A stretch of DNA of 64,000 bases from NCBI GenBank assembly GCA_943330915.2, contig CALQJO020000004.1, positions 1 to 64,000 of the forward strand, written 5' to 3'. The notes under the pieces are model-generated. The model was not told where the DNA came from and made no database searches. It was given only the letters and a program-made list of their open reading frames with translations. A program made the translations under genes and the position numbers. Shown here piece by piece: positions 1 to 9,491 of the stretch (position 1 is its first letter; the number at the start of each line of letters is the position of its first letter). The DNA comes from Rhodoferax sp. OV413. Lineage in GTDB: Bacteria; Pseudomonadota; Gammaproteobacteria; Pseudomonadales; Pseudohongiellaceae.

Positions 1-1
1 A

Positions 2-1087
2 CTGGTTGGTGGCGGGGCGTTTAACATCGCTGCAACCGAGCGACCCATGGCACCGCTGATCCCCAAAGGTACTACGTGGATCAAGTCGGCGGTGGCCGGT
101 TTTGACCCTGACAATAATCAGGTGGAGCTCGACGATGGCGTGCGCATTGGTTACGACCGTCTGATTGTGGCGCCGGGTTTAAAGCTGAACTGGGCCGGTG
201 TTGAAGGTCTGACTGAGGCCTTGGGCAAAAACGGGGTGACCTCCAACTACCGTTTTGATCTGGCGCCTTACACCTGGAAGCTGGTGCAGGAACTCAAATC
301 CGGCAAGGCAATTTTTACGCAGCCGCCCATGCCCATCAAGTGCGCGGGCGCACCGCAGAAGGCCATGTATTTGTCGTCTGATCATTGGAATCGTCAGGGG
401 CTGATTGGCAAGATTGATGTGCATATGTATAACGCCGGTGGCGTGTTGTTTGGTGTTGCCGATTATGTACCGGCGCTGATGGAATACATCAAGAAGTACC
501 ACATTACGCTGAACTTCACCCATAACCTGGTCAAGATTGACGGCGACAGCAAAACGGCGTGGTTTGTGAAAACCAGTGCCGATGGCAGCAAGGAAACAGT
601 CGAAACGCAGTTCGATATGATTCACGTCTGTCCGCCCCAGCAGGCGCCGGACTTTGTGCGCAGCAGCCCGCTGGCAGATGCTGCCGGTTGGGTTGATGTA
701 GATCAGGCAACACTCAAGCACAAGAAATACAATAACATCTGGTCATTGGGTGATGTGATGAATGCGCCTAATGCCAAAACCATGGCGGCTGCGCGCAAAC
801 AGGCGCCGATTGTGGCGGTGAACATTCTGTCGGACATGGGCGTCATGACTGGCCTGGCGGAGTATGATGGCTACGGCTCCTGCCCGTTGACGGTCGAAAA
901 AGGCAAAATTGTGCTGGCTGAATTTGGCTTTGGTGGCAAACTGCTGCACAGTTTTCCGGATTGGATCATCAACGGCAAAAAACCCACCCGCGCCGCCTGG
1001 ATGTTAAAAAAAGACGTGCTGCCGTGGATGTACTGGAACGGCATGCTCAAAGGACGAGAGTGGATGGTGACCCCCACTACAAAGTGA
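2..1087 (+). CDS. sqr: Sulfide:quinone oxidoreductase, 5'-partial
   Basis: FAD-dependent enzyme of the SQR family, related to the mitochondrial SQOR type. It oxidises sulfide to sulfane sulfur and passes electrons to the quinone pool at the membrane. The frame is open from base 2, before the first ATG at 47, and already encodes family sequence (LVGGG, then RPMAPLIPKG), so the gene starts outside the window. Two redox cysteines are in conserved contexts: the Cys of PIKCAGAPQK and the Cys of GYGSCPLTV. The FAD-binding segment IWSLGDVMNAPNAKT is present, as is the C-terminal amphipathic stretch ending in KGREWMV. The next gene starts 34 bases downstream on the same strand, followed by a SulP transporter, which fits a sulfur-oxidation unit. 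The family call is firm; the substrate is by family. Confidence 0.93.
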   Translation: MVGGGAFNIAATERPMAPLIPKGTTWIKSAVAGFDPDNNQVELDDGVRIGYDRLIVAPGLKLNWAGVEGLTEALGKNGVTSNYRFDLAPYTWKLVQELKSGKAIFTQPPMPIKCAGAPQKAMYLSSDHWNRQGLIGKIDVHMYNAGGVLFGVADYVPALMEYIKKYHITLNFTHNLVKIDGDSKTAWFVKTSADGSKETVETQFDMIHVCPPQQAPDFVRSSPLADAAGWVDVDQATLKHKKYNNIWSLGDVMNAPNAKTMAAARKQAPIVAVNILSDMGVMTGLAEYDGYGSCPLTVEKGKIVLAEFGFGGKLLHSFPDWIINGKKPTRAAWMLKKDVLPWMYWNGMLKGREWMVTPTTK

Positions 1088-1121
1088 CGATGCCTCCGTC
1101 CCCATAGCCAAGAGAATATAT

Positions 1122-1547
1122 ATGACCACACCAAAATGGGTAACCGACGACCTCGCCGTCGCTGAACAAATCACCGCCGACGATGTCGACGCTCTGGCTG
1201 CTGCCGGCTTCAAGTCCATCATCTGCAATCGACCAGACGGTGAAAGTTACGGCCAGCCGCCGCGTCATGAAGTGGAGGCGGTTGCCGCAGAACATGACAT
1301 CAGGTTCAGCTATATCCCGGTGATATCCGGCCAGCTGACCATGGAAGATATCGCCGCCATGAGTGCTGCGCTGGACGAGTTGCCCAAACCTATCCTGGCC
1401 TACTGCCGCAGTGGTACGCGCTCTATACAGCTGTGGGGCCTGGCATCCGGTGTAAAAGGCATGCCGCCGGAGGCCATTGTTGCGGCCGGCATCGCCGCGG
1501 GTTATGACCTTTCTGGTGTTGCGGGCTGGTTAGCCCAGCAACACTAA
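1122..1547 (+). CDS. DUF442/TIGR01244 phosphatase- or sulfurtransferase-like protein
   Basis: A protein of 141 aa of the beta-lactamase-hydrolase-like (BLH, DUF442) family, which has a tyrosine-phosphatase/rhodanese-like fold. Family signatures visible are ITADDVDALAAAGFKSII, NRPDGE near residues 37-42 and the cysteine loop CRSGTRS near residue 94. The loop is six residues long (C-x4-R), as in rhodanese-like loops. Members are often encoded, or fused, with sulfide oxidation enzymes such as persulfide dioxygenase and SQR. Here the gene lies 34 bases after sqr and 30 before a SulP gene. A role in handling persulfide sulfur is therefore inferred from context; phosphatase activity cannot be excluded. 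Confidence 0.85.
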   Translation: MTTPKWVTDDLAVAEQITADDVDALAAAGFKSIICNRPDGESYGQPPRHEVEAVAAEHDIRFSYIPVISGQLTMEDIAAMSAALDELPKPILAYCRSGTRSIQLWGLASGVKGMPPEAIVAAGIAAGYDLSGVAGWLAQQH

Positions 1548-1577
1548 ACCATTGTCCTCCATAAGCGACACACTCCG

Positions 1578-3320
1578 ATGATAGGACTCACCCCCAAAGG
1601 TCTGCAGCGCTGGTTCCCGATTCTGCAATGGGGCCGGCAGTACCGCGGCCAACAGTTTGCCGACGATGTGCTGGCCGCTGTGATTGTGATGGTGATGCTG
1701 ATACCTCAATCGTTGGCCTATGCCATGCTGGCGGGTTTGCCGCCGGAAATGGGTTTGTATGCCAGTGTTCTGCCACTGATCGCCTACACCGTGTTTGGGA
1801 CTAGCCGTGCCTTGTCGGTCGGGCCGGTGGCGGTGATCTCACTGCTGACGGCGGCGGCCATCAGTCGCCTGGGGCTGACTGACACCGCTCAAATGATCAG
1901 TGCTGCGATGTTGCTGGCGCTGATGTCAGGTGTTTTTCTGCTACTGATGGGCATCTTGCGTCTTGGGTTTGTGGCCAACTTTCTGTCTCATCCGGTGATC
2001 GCCGGATTCATAACCGCTTCCGGCATTCTGATTGCGCTTGGGCAGGTGCCTGCGTTACTGGGAGTCCAGGGCGGTGGTCATACTCTGATTGAGCTGTTGC
2101 ACTCCTTAGGGCTGAGTTTGCTGGAAACCTTAAATGCGCCCAATTGGCCCACCAAAGCGGTCGGTCTGATCACACTGCTGTATCTGTTCTGGTCGCGCAG
2201 CGCGCTGGCGCCGTTGTTGCGTAAAGCAGGCCTGTCAGAGCGTGGCTCGACCATGATGGCGCGCTTAAGCCCGATCCTGGCGGTGGTCGGCAGTGGTTTT
2301 GCGGCGTGGTATCTCGATCTGGGCGCTAAAGGCTTGGCCCTGGTGGGGACGGTGCCCGCCGGATTGCCCGGACTGACGGTGCCGGATGTCTCTTTCACCA
2401 TGTTGCAGGCGTTGGCAGTGCCGGCAGTGATGATTGGCATATTGGGTTTTGTTGAGTCCGTGTCGGTGGCACAAGGGCTGGCGGCCAAAAAGCGCGAACG
2501 TATTCACCCGGATCAGGAATTGGTTGCGCTGGGCGGCGCCAACATTGCATCGTCATTTGCCGGTGGATTTCCGGTTGCTGGCGGCTTTTCCCGCTCGGTG
2601 GTGAATTTTGATGCGGGCGCGGCGACACCGGCGGCCGGCTTTTACGCGGCTGTGCTGATTGCATTGGCAACCTTTGTGTTGATGCCGATGCTGGCCTGGT
2701 TGCCGCGCGCCACGCTGGCGGCAACCATCATTGTGGCAGTCTGGTCACTGGTGGATTTCAGCATTCTGAAAAAGGCGTGGAATTACTCACGCGCCGATTT
2801 TCTGGCGGTATTGAGCACCATTGTGATGACACTGGCGATGGGGGTCGAAGCGGGTGTTGGCGCGGGCGTGTTGGTGTCCATTCTGGTGCATCTGTATAAA
2901 AGTTCACGCCCGCATGTGGCGATTGTCGGCGAGGTTCCCGGCACCGAACACTTCCGCAATGTGCAACGCCACCAAGTGGTTACTCATCCGCATATTCTGT
3001 CGCTGCGCGTGGATGAAAGCCTGTATTTTGCCAATACACGCTTTCTGGAAGATCTGGTTTATAAAGAAGTGTCCGAGCGAGCAGCGCTGAAACACATCAT
3101 TCTGATGTGCAGCGCCGTGAATGAAATTGACCTGAGCGCACTGGAGTCACTCGAGGCCATCAACAGCCGCTTGGGGGATTTGGGCATCAAACTGCATCTG
3201 TCTGAAGTAAAAGGCCCGGTGATGGATGCACTCAGGCGCAGCCACTTTCTGCATGACATCACCGGCAAGGTGTACATGAGCCAGCATCAGGCAGTGACTG
3301 ACATTCTGCTGGCTGAATAG
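1578..3320 (+). CDS. SulP family anion permease with C-terminal STAS domain
   Basis: A protein of 580 aa in the SLC26/SulP family, which moves sulfate, bicarbonate or other anions across the inner membrane. The N-terminal half has many hydrophobic helices and the SulP signature around residues 35-75 (IPQSLAYAMLAGLPPEMGLYAS). A STAS domain occupies roughly residues 440-560, including the LRVDESLYFANTRFLEDL stretch. It lies 30 bases after the DUF442 gene, so it is probably co-transcribed with sqr. I infer that it may export or import a sulfur oxyanion linked to sulfide oxidation, but SulP substrates cannot be read from sequence. Its end lies 7 bases from the convergent DUF1993 gene. Confidence 0.93.
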   Translation: MIGLTPKGLQRWFPILQWGRQYRGQQFADDVLAAVIVMVMLIPQSLAYAMLAGLPPEMGLYASVLPLIAYTVFGTSRALSVGPVAVISLLTAAAISRLGLTDTAQMISAAMLLALMSGVFLLLMGILRLGFVANFLSHPVIAGFITASGILIALGQVPALLGVQGGGHTLIELLHSLGLSLLETLNAPNWPTKAVGLITLLYLFWSRSALAPLLRKAGLSERGSTMMARLSPILAVVGSGFAAWYLDLGAKGLALVGTVPAGLPGLTVPDVSFTMLQALAVPAVMIGILGFVESVSVAQGLAAKKRERIHPDQELVALGGANIASSFAGGFPVAGGFSRSVVNFDAGAATPAAGFYAAVLIALATFVLMPMLAWLPRATLAATIIVAVWSLVDFSILKKAWNYSRADFLAVLSTIVMTLAMGVEAGVGAGVLVSILVHLYKSSRPHVAIVGEVPGTEHFRNVQRHQVVTHPHILSLRVDESLYFANTRFLEDLVYKEVSERAALKHIILMCSAVNEIDLSALESLEAINSRLGDLGIKLHLSEVKGPVMDALRRSHFLHDITGKVYMSQHQAVTDILLAE

Positions 3321-3327
3321 TTTTGTC

Positions 3328-3843
3328 CTACAAACTGCTGCCGCCCGACAGGAAGTCGCGTTTGCCGAGCGCCACGCCGTTGTGTCGCAAAATGTTGTAG
3401 GCGGTTGCTGCATGGAAGTACAGATTGGGGAATACCCAGTGGTTCAGATACTGCAAGCCTTTGAATTCATATTCGCTGGGCCCGGCCTGAATGTTGATGT
3501 GCTTCTCTTCTGAGCCGTCGATCTGCGCGGGCGTTAATGTTTCCAGAAACACGATGGTTTTAGTGATGCGTGCCTGCAGTTCTTCGAAGGTGCTCTCGGT
3601 ATCCTCAAATTTGGGATTGTCGACACTCGCCAGGCGCGCTCCGCCGCCTTTGACCATGTCACTGGCTATCTGAATCTGGCGCGAGAGGGGGAACATATCC
3701 GGTGCCAGTCGGCCATTGATCAGCACCGACGGGTCAATTTTTCTGCTCACAGCCGAGGCCTCAGCCTTTTCCAGAATGGCAGACAAGTTTTTTAACACGT
3801 GGATAAAAACGGGCACAGAGTTGTGGTACATGGACTGCGACAT
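3328..3843 (-). CDS. DUF1993 family protein
   Basis: A protein of 171 aa matching the DUF1993 family, small cytosolic proteins of unknown function distantly like DinB four-helix bundles. Family sequence includes MYHNSVPVFIHVLKNLSAIL at the N-terminus, the PDMFPLSRQIQIASD motif near residue 48 and a C-terminal YFHAATAYNILRHNGV. The open frame extends to 3876, but I place the start at 3843 because AGAGG lies just upstream of that ATG and family similarity begins there. It ends tail to tail with the SulP gene. No function can be stated. Confidence 0.85.
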   Translation of the reverse strand: MSQSMYHNSVPVFIHVLKNLSAILEKAEASAVSRKIDPSVLINGRLAPDMFPLSRQIQIASDMVKGGGARLASVDNPKFEDTESTFEELQARITKTIVFLETLTPAQIDGSEEKHINIQAGPSEYEFKGLQYLNHWVFPNLYFHAATAYNILRHNGVALGKRDFLSGGSSL

Positions 3844-3945
3844 AAAAACCTCTATCAGTTGAAAAGTGCGCCACATGGCGCGGAAAAATCAAAAACGTTA
3901 ATGGTGTGATACGTATCCGTGGAGCGAGGGAGCGCAGCTGAAGGC

Positions 3946-5124
3946 TTAGCGCTCAACCGCAATGGCCACGCCCTGTCCACCGCCGATGCACAGGGTGGCG
4001 ATGCCTTTTTTGACATCACGCCGGATCATTTCGTGAATCAGTGTGACCAGCACACGGCAACCCGAGGCACCAATCGGGTGTCCTAAAGCAATAGCGCCGC
4101 CGTTGACATTGACCTTGTTCATGTCCCACTGCAGTTCTTTGGCGACGGCCAATGATTGCGCAGCAAATGCTTCGTTGGCCTCAATCAGATCCACCTCATC
4201 CAGTGCCCAGCCGGCCTTGGCCAATACTCGTCGGGTCGCCGATACCGGGCCGATGCCCATCATGGCGGGATCTACACCGGCGTTGGCCCAGGCCTTGATA
4301 GTGACCAAGGGTGTGAGACCAAGCGCGTCGGCGCGGGCCTTGCTGCACACAATCACCGCAGCAGCGCCGTCATTGAGACCCGAGGCATTGCCGGCAGTGA
4401 CACTGCCACCGGCTTTAAACGCGGCCGGCAGTTTTGCCAGACCTTCCAGGGTGGTACCGGCGCGTGGGCCCTGATCTTGATCAAACAGCGTCACCAGGCC
4501 TTTTTTCTGGGGGATGCTGATGGGAATAATTTCACTGCTGAAACGCCCGGATGCCATGGCGGCCAGCGCTTTTTGCTGCGAGCTCAGTGCAAACGCATCT
4601 TGTTGCTCGCGGCTGAGCTGATATTTATCGACCAGATTTTCTGCCGTAATACCCATATGGTAATTGTTGAAGGCGTCCCACAAGCCGTCGTGCAGCATGG
4701 TATCAATTGCTTGCCAATGGCCCATTTTCTGGCCGCTGCGAGAATTGGGCAGCACATGGGCAGACAGGCTCATGTTCTCCATACCACCGGCAACAATCAG
4801 CTCTGCGTCGCCCGCGACAATCGCCTGTGCGGCCAGATGAACCGCTTTGAGTCCTGAGCCACAGACTTTATTAATGGTCATGGCGGGTGTTTCTATACCC
4901 AGACCTGCGCGGATGCTGGTTTGCCTGGCGGTATTCTGACCGCAACCGGCGGTCAGTACATGGCCCATAATGACTTCGTTAACGTCGCTGGGATTGATGC
5001 CGTGGCGCGCAATCAATGCCTTGATAATCTGACTGCCCAGTTCTGTTGCTGGGACAGCTGACAGCTCGCCCTGAAATGACCCAATGGCGCTGCGGCCGGC
5101 GGCAACAATGACAACTTCCTGCAT
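3946..5124 (-). CDS. Acetyl-CoA C-acetyltransferase (thiolase)
   Basis: A type II biosynthetic-style thiolase of 392 aa (AtoB/PhaA group). It condenses two acetyl-CoA to acetoacetyl-CoA, or runs in reverse in fatty-acid and ketone degradation. Catalytic residues are in place: Cys88 in [11 protein letters not shown], His349 in [10 protein letters not shown] and Cys379 in CIGGGQG. Length matches the family. It lies 10 bases downstream of acs on the same strand, so the pair is probably co-transcribed and linked to acetate/acetyl-CoA metabolism. No phaB or phaC is nearby, so a polyhydroxyalkanoate role is not supported here. Confidence 0.95.
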   Translation of the reverse strand: MQEVVIVAAGRSAIGSFQGELSAVPATELGSQIIKALIARHGINPSDVNEVIMGHVLTAGCGQNTARQTSIRAGLGIETPAMTINKVCGSGLKAVHLAAQAIVAGDAELIVAGGMENMSLSAHVLPNSRSGQKMGHWQAIDTMLHDGLWDAFNNYHMGITAENLVDKYQLSREQQDAFALSSQQKALAAMASGRFSSEIIPISIPQKKGLVTLFDQDQGPRAGTTLEGLAKLPAAFKAGGSVTAGNASGLNDGAAAVIVCSKARADALGLTPLVTIKAWANAGVDPAMMGIGPVSATRRVLAKAGWALDEVDLIEANEAFAAQSLAVAKELQWDMNKVNVNGGAIALGHPIGASGCRVLVTLIHEMIRRDVKKGIATLCIGGGQGVAIAVER

Positions 5125-5134
5125 AAAAACCTCG

Positions 5135-7072
5135 TTAACGATTAACGCGATGGTTAATCAACTGTTCAACAACAGATGGGTCGGCCAGTGTGCTGGTGTC
5201 CCCCAGGTGTTCAATTTCATTGGCGGCAATCTTGCGCAGAATACGACGCATGATTTTGCCGGAGCGGGTTTTGGGCAGGCCCGGTGCAAACTGGATAATC
5301 TCCGGTTTGGCAAACGCACCAATTTCATCAGCTACAAATTTGATTAACTCTTTGCGCAGTTCTTCGGATTCAGGGATGCCGGCCATCAGTGTGACATACG
5401 CATAAACGGCGTTGCCTTTGATGTCGTGCGGGTAACCCACTACCGCCGCTTCCGCGACTTTTGGGTGCAATACCAGCGCGCTTTCCAGCTCGGCCGTGCC
5501 AAGGCGGTGGCCGGATACGTTGATCACATCGTCCACGCGTCCAATGATCCAGTAATAACCGTCTTCATCACGACGTGCGCTGTCGCCGGTAAAGTAGTAA
5601 CCCGGATAGGCTTTGAAATAGGTGTCCACACAGCGTTGATGGTCGCCAAACACGGTGCGGATCTGTGCTGGCCAACTGCCGGTAATCACCAGATTACCTT
5701 TGCCTGCGCCCTCAATGATCTTTCCGTGTGAGTCCAGCAACGCGGGTTTGACACCAAAAAATGGCAAAGAAGCCGAGCCTGGTTTCAGGTCGGTGACACC
5801 GGCCAGCGGGCTGATCATGGTGGAGCCGGTTTCTGTTTGCCACCAGGTATCCACAATGGGTCGGCGGTTTTCACCAACAACACGGTAGTACCACTCCCAG
5901 GCTTCCGGATTGATGGGTTCACCTACTGAACCCAGCAGCCGCAACGAAGCACGTGAGCTGGTGTTGACCAGATCGTCCCCGAGACTCATCAGCGCTCTGA
6001 GCGCAGTGGGTGCGGTATAAAAAATATTCACTTTATGTTTGTCGATCACCTGCCAGAAACGCGAGGCATCGGGATACGTTGGCACACCTTCAAATATGAG
6101 TGAGGTGGCACCATTGCACAGCGGGCCATACACAATATAGCTGTGGCCAGTTACCCAGCCGACGTCGGCGGTGCACCAGTACACTTCACCGTCACGGTAG
6201 TCGAATACATAACGATGGGTCATGGCAGCTTGCAGCAGATATCCAGCTGTGGTGTGCAACACCCCTTTGGGTTTGCCGGTAGAGCCGGAGGTGTACAAAA
6301 TAAACAGCGGATCTTCGGCGTCCATGATTTCAGGTTCGCACACAGCACTGGCATGGGCCGCTGCCTCGTGATACCAGACGTCGCGGCCCGTGTGCCAGTC
6401 AATTAAATTGCCGGTATGTTGGACCACAATCACGCTGTGCACATTGGGGCATTGTGCCAGTGCTTTATCCACATTGGCTTTTAAGGGAATCAGCTTGCCG
6501 CCGCGGACACCCTGATCGGCGGTGATGACGGTCTGGCAGTCAGAGTCCTGAATGCGGTCACGAATAGCGTCAGGGGAAAAGCCGCCAAACACCACGGAGT
6601 GAATAGCGCCAATGCGCGCACACGCCAGCATGGCATAGGCGGCTTCCGGGATCATGGGCATGTAAATACACACCCGATCACCTTTTTGTACACCACGCTG
6701 CTTCAGGACGTTGGCAAGTCTGCTGACTGCCTCGTGTAACTCAGCATAGGTGATATGTTTGCTGTCGGCGGGATTGTCGCCTTCCCAGATAAACGCGGTC
6801 TGGGCGGCGCGCTGCGGCAAGTGACGGTCAATACAGTTCCAGCTGACGTTGAGTTTGGCGTCTTTAAACCAGGTCACTGAACCCTGGCCGAAGTCGCCTT
6901 CGTAGACTTTGCTGTACGGGGAAAAGAAGCTCAGATACTGATTGGCTTGCTCCCCCCAGAAGGACTCCGGGTCAGTAACGGAGTGCTCATACATGCGCTG
7001 GTAACCCGCCTGATCTATCAAGGTGTGCTGGCTGGTGAAGCCGCTGGCCGGGTAGATTTTATCGTGCGACAT
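5135..7072 (-). CDS. acs: Acetyl-CoA synthetase
   Basis: A protein of 645 aa, the usual length for AMP-forming acetyl-CoA synthetase, which activates acetate through acetyl-AMP. It shows the P-loop-like [11 protein letters not shown] motif near residue 267, the [14 protein letters not shown] segment that shapes the acyl pocket, the hinge region [18 protein letters not shown], and a C-terminal [11 protein letters not shown]. In that last motif the lysine (about residue 606) is the residue acetylated by Pat-type enzymes and freed by CobB sirtuins in studied relatives. Propionyl-CoA synthetase is a less likely alternative. The ATG has a strong AAGGAG site, preceded by a CA-rich tract listed separately. 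The thiolase gene follows 10 bases downstream. Confidence 0.95.
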   Translation of the reverse strand: MSHDKIYPASGFTSQHTLIDQAGYQRMYEHSVTDPESFWGEQANQYLSFFSPYSKVYEGDFGQGSVTWFKDAKLNVSWNCIDRHLPQRAAQTAFIWEGDNPADSKHITYAELHEAVSRLANVLKQRGVQKGDRVCIYMPMIPEAAYAMLACARIGAIHSVVFGGFSPDAIRDRIQDSDCQTVITADQGVRGGKLIPLKANVDKALAQCPNVHSVIVVQHTGNLIDWHTGRDVWYHEAAAHASAVCEPEIMDAEDPLFILYTSGSTGKPKGVLHTTAGYLLQAAMTHRYVFDYRDGEVYWCTADVGWVTGHSYIVYGPLCNGATSLIFEGVPTYPDASRFWQVIDKHKVNIFYTAPTALRALMSLGDDLVNTSSRASLRLLGSVGEPINPEAWEWYYRVVGENRRPIVDTWWQTETGSTMISPLAGVTDLKPGSASLPFFGVKPALLDSHGKIIEGAGKGNLVITGSWPAQIRTVFGDHQRCVDTYFKAYPGYYFTGDSARRDEDGYYWIIGRVDDVINVSGHRLGTAELESALVLHPKVAEAAVVGYPHDIKGNAVYAYVTLMAGIPESEELRKELIKFVADEIGAFAKPEIIQFAPGLPKTRSGKIMRRILRKIAANEIEHLGDTSTLADPSVVEQLINHRVNR

Positions 7073-7097
7073 GTTGTGCTCCTTGTTGGTTATTAAC
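7073..7097 (-). promoter_or_regulatory. CA-rich tract next to the acs ribosome binding site (possible Hfq/Crc site)
   Basis: On the minus strand the 25 bases before the acs start read as an A/C-rich run (AATAACCAACAA) that touches the AAGGAG ribosome binding site. In Pseudomonas, Hfq with Crc represses translation by binding A-rich AAYAAYAA-like tracts near ribosome binding sites, and acs is a plausible catabolite-repressed gene. The match to AAYAAYAA is 7 of 8. This is an inference from position and composition, made more attractive by the CrcZ-like RNA encoded 4 kb upstream. Confidence 0.35.
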
Positions 7098-7125
7098 GCT
7101 GGCCCGTCAGGTGGTGCGCGCGGTG

Positions 7126-7974
7126 CTACAGGTTGATTTCAATATTGTCGATCAGGCGTGTTGTACCCACATACGCGGCCGCCAGTATCACCAGGTGTTT
7201 GTCGTCAGCGCTGGCTGGCGCCAGTGTATCTGCCGTGCAGATTGAAAAATAATCTGGCCGGATCTGCCGGGACTCAAACACAGACCTCGCTGCCTGTTCC
7301 AGCGCAGCAAAATCACGCGTGCCGTTTTCTATCTGTGCTGCGGTGTTGCGCAGCGTCTGAATGATCGTCAGCGCCGTGTGTTTTTCCTCCGCGCTCAGAT
7401 AGCCGTTTCGCGAACTCAAGGCCAGGCCGTTTTCATCGCGTTCGGTGTCCACACCGGTCAGTTGGATACCAAAACACAAATCGGCATTCATTTTGCGTAT
7501 GACTTTAAACTGCTGGTAGTCCTTCAGGCCAAACACCGCATGGTCCGGTTGTACCAGATTAAACAGTTTGCTGACCACCGTGGCCACTCCATCAAAATGT
7601 CCGGGCCTGCTGGCACCGCAGTGCCGCGCTGAAACAGCGGGCACCGACACAACCGTGTGTTCATCCAGACCCAAGGGATACATCTCCTTGACGGAAGGCG
7701 CAAATAAAACAGCACAGCCCGCAGCGGTGAGTTTCTCGATATCAGCGTCAGGTGTGCGCGGATACTTGTCGAGATCTTCATGGCGGCCAAACTGCATGGG
7801 GTTCACAAAAATGCTGCTGACCACAATATCCGCAAGACCAACAGCCTTTTCGATCAGACGCACATGGCCACGGTGCAGGTTGCCCATCGTCGGCACCAGC
7901 GCAATGGATTTACCTGCGCGCCGATGGCTGTTTAACAGAAGGCGCAGTTCACTGGCCTGATGGCAAATTATCAT
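7126..7974 (-). CDS. panC: Pantothenate synthetase
   Basis: A protein of 282 aa that joins pantoate and beta-alanine with ATP to give pantothenate, in coenzyme A synthesis. It belongs to the nucleotidyltransferase superfamily: [10 protein letters not shown] near residue 30 carries the HxGH-type motif, and SSRNGYLS provides the KMSKS-equivalent region. FGLKDYQQ and [17 protein letters not shown] are family signatures. An upstream in-frame extension reaches 8154 but overlaps panB. The ATG at 7974 matches the family N-terminus and sits 31 bases after the panB stop. Its ribosome site is weak (ACGGAAAA). panD is not found downstream in this window. Confidence 0.96.
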   Translation of the reverse strand: MIICHQASELRLLLNSHRRAGKSIALVPTMGNLHRGHVRLIEKAVGLADIVVSSIFVNPMQFGRHEDLDKYPRTPDADIEKLTAAGCAVLFAPSVKEMYPLGLDEHTVVSVPAVSARHCGASRPGHFDGVATVVSKLFNLVQPDHAVFGLKDYQQFKVIRKMNADLCFGIQLTGVDTERDENGLALSSRNGYLSAEEKHTALTIIQTLRNTAAQIENGTRDFAALEQAARSVFESRQIRPDYFSICTADTLAPASADDKHLVILAAAYVGTTRLIDNIEINL

Positions 7975-8005
7975 GAGAGTTTTCCGTCGCGTATTTATCC
8001 GGTCG

Positions 8006-8818
8006 TTAATCGAAACAATGCTCTGGTGCGGGGAACTGACCCGTCCTGACGGCATCGGCATACGCTTTGATTGCGCCGGCGATACCCGTGTCCGATTCAG
8101 GCAAAAAGTTTTTAACAAATTTGGGTTTGATAGGTGATATCCCCAGCAGGTCATGCAACACCAGTACTTGTCCGGTGGTATGCGGGCCGGCGCCGATGCC
8201 GATCACCGGGATGTGCAGCGCCTCGGTAATGCGCTTGGCCAGCGCCGTGGGAACACACTCAAGTAACAAAATACTGGCGCCTGCTTCTTGCAGTAGCAAG
8301 GCTTCCTTGACCATGTTTTCCGCCTGAACAGGATCTCGTCCCTGCACCAGATAACCCCCGATGCGATTGATGGACTGAGGCGTCAGACCCATGTGCACAC
8401 ACACAGGAATGCCCCTTTCCGCCAGCAGCCGTGTTGAACTCTCCAGCCAGGCGCCACCTTCTAGCTTGACCATCTCAGCGCCGGCACGCATCAGTGCCGC
8501 AGCGTTTTCAAGCGTTTCAGTATCAGAGGAGTAACTCATAAAGGGCATGTCTGCCATCAGAAAGGCGCGTTTGTTGGCGCGTTTCACACATTGCACGTGA
8601 TACACCATGTCCGCCATGGTCACCGGCAAAGTGCTGTCATGACCCTGTAGCACCATGCCTAGCGAATCGCCCACCAGAATAACGTCGATACCGGCCTCAT
8701 TCAGCAGCCCGGAAAAACACGCATCATAGGCGGTCAGGCAGGAAAATTTTTGGCCGCTTGCCCGTATTTTATTAAGCGAGTTCAGGGTGATGTGCTGTTG
8801 TGCTGATTGTGTGCTCAT
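8006..8818 (-). CDS. panB: 3-methyl-2-oxobutanoate hydroxymethyltransferase
   Basis: A protein of 270 aa, ketopantoate hydroxymethyltransferase, which uses 5,10-methylene-THF to hydroxymethylate alpha-ketoisovalerate. It shows LTAYDACFSGLLNEAG, the metal-site motif VGDSLGMVLQG, the KLEGGAW segment and the GIGAGPHTTGQVLV motif. The start at 8818 has a strong GGAGGAAA site; the open frame to 8962 is only an extension into the kinase gene. It lies between a deoxynucleoside kinase gene and panC, all on the minus strand. Confidence 0.97.
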   Translation of the reverse strand: MSTQSAQQHITLNSLNKIRASGQKFSCLTAYDACFSGLLNEAGIDVILVGDSLGMVLQGHDSTLPVTMADMVYHVQCVKRANKRAFLMADMPFMSYSSDTETLENAAALMRAGAEMVKLEGGAWLESSTRLLAERGIPVCVHMGLTPQSINRIGGYLVQGRDPVQAENMVKEALLLQEAGASILLLECVPTALAKRITEALHIPVIGIGAGPHTTGQVLVLHDLLGISPIKPKFVKNFLPESDTGIAGAIKAYADAVRTGQFPAPEHCFD

Positions 8819-8840
8819 GACAATTTCCTCCGGGCGGCAA

Positions 8841-9491
8841 TCACAGCAAGGCCTGACTGGGATTGAAATAATGGATACCTTGTGGTGCCTGCAGGATACG
8901 ATCAACCAGTTGCTGGTAGTGCTCATCGCGGCCAACAAGATCGATTTCGGTGCTGTTGACAATCAAGAGTGGTGACTTGTCGTAATAATGAAAAAACGAC
9001 GTGTAGGCGTCGTTCAGTCTGTTGAGATAGTCCGCTTCGATGGCCTGCTCTGCAGGGATGCCACGCTTGTGTATGCGACTTAGCAAAACGTGGGTGGGCG
9101 CCTGCAGATAAATCACCAGATCAGGAACCGGTGCGTGTACGGTCAGATGCCGGTAAACGTTTTCATACAAACCAAATTCATCTGCGTCGAGATTCTGAAA
9201 GGCAAATAAACGGTCTTTGTCGATCAGGAAGTCTGCCACGCGCACGGGCTCAAACAGATCGTCCTGCTTCAGATCCTGCAACTGCTGCGCGCGTTGGAAC
9301 AGGAAAAACAATTGAGTGGACAGCGCGTACTGTTTGGGATTGCGATAAAACCGTTCGAGAAAGGGATTTTCTTCAGGTTTTTCGAGAATAACGTCGTAAT
9401 TGAACGTTTGTGCCAGGCGCTTGGCCAGGCTGGTCTTACCCACACCAATCGGGCCTTCCACCGCGATATAACGTGGTAATGGTTTACTCAC
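8841..9491 (-). CDS. Deoxynucleoside kinase family protein
   Basis: A protein of 216 aa of the deoxyadenosine/deoxyguanosine kinase (dNK) family, which phosphorylates deoxynucleosides in salvage. It has a P-loop GPIGVGKTS at residues 14-22, an ADFLIDKDRLFA segment near the family's ERS/DRS position, and a lid-like RIHKRGIPAEQ region. It overlaps the end of pcnB by 8 bases and stops 22 bases before panB. In related genomes folK occupies the pcnB-panB interval, often with this kinase; no folK-like frame exists here. Substrate preference cannot be read from sequence. Confidence 0.88.
   Translation of the reverse strand: MSKPLPRYIAVEGPIGVGKTSLAKRLAQTFNYDVILEKPEENPFLERFYRNPKQYALSTQLFFLFQRAQQLQDLKQDDLFEPVRVADFLIDKDRLFAFQNLDADEFGLYENVYRHLTVHAPVPDLVIYLQAPTHVLLSRIHKRGIPAEQAIEADYLNRLNDAYTSFFHYYDKSPLLIVNSTEIDLVGRDEHYQQLVDRILQAPQGIHYFNPSQALL

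Noticed and set aside
179-721. A 180-codon minus-strand frame opposite sqr
   Set aside because: It is fully inside the conserved SQR coding sequence and low in family character.
4156-4857. A 233-codon plus-strand frame antisense to the thiolase gene
   Set aside because: It is a mirror of a well-conserved thiolase reading frame, with no family similarity of its own.
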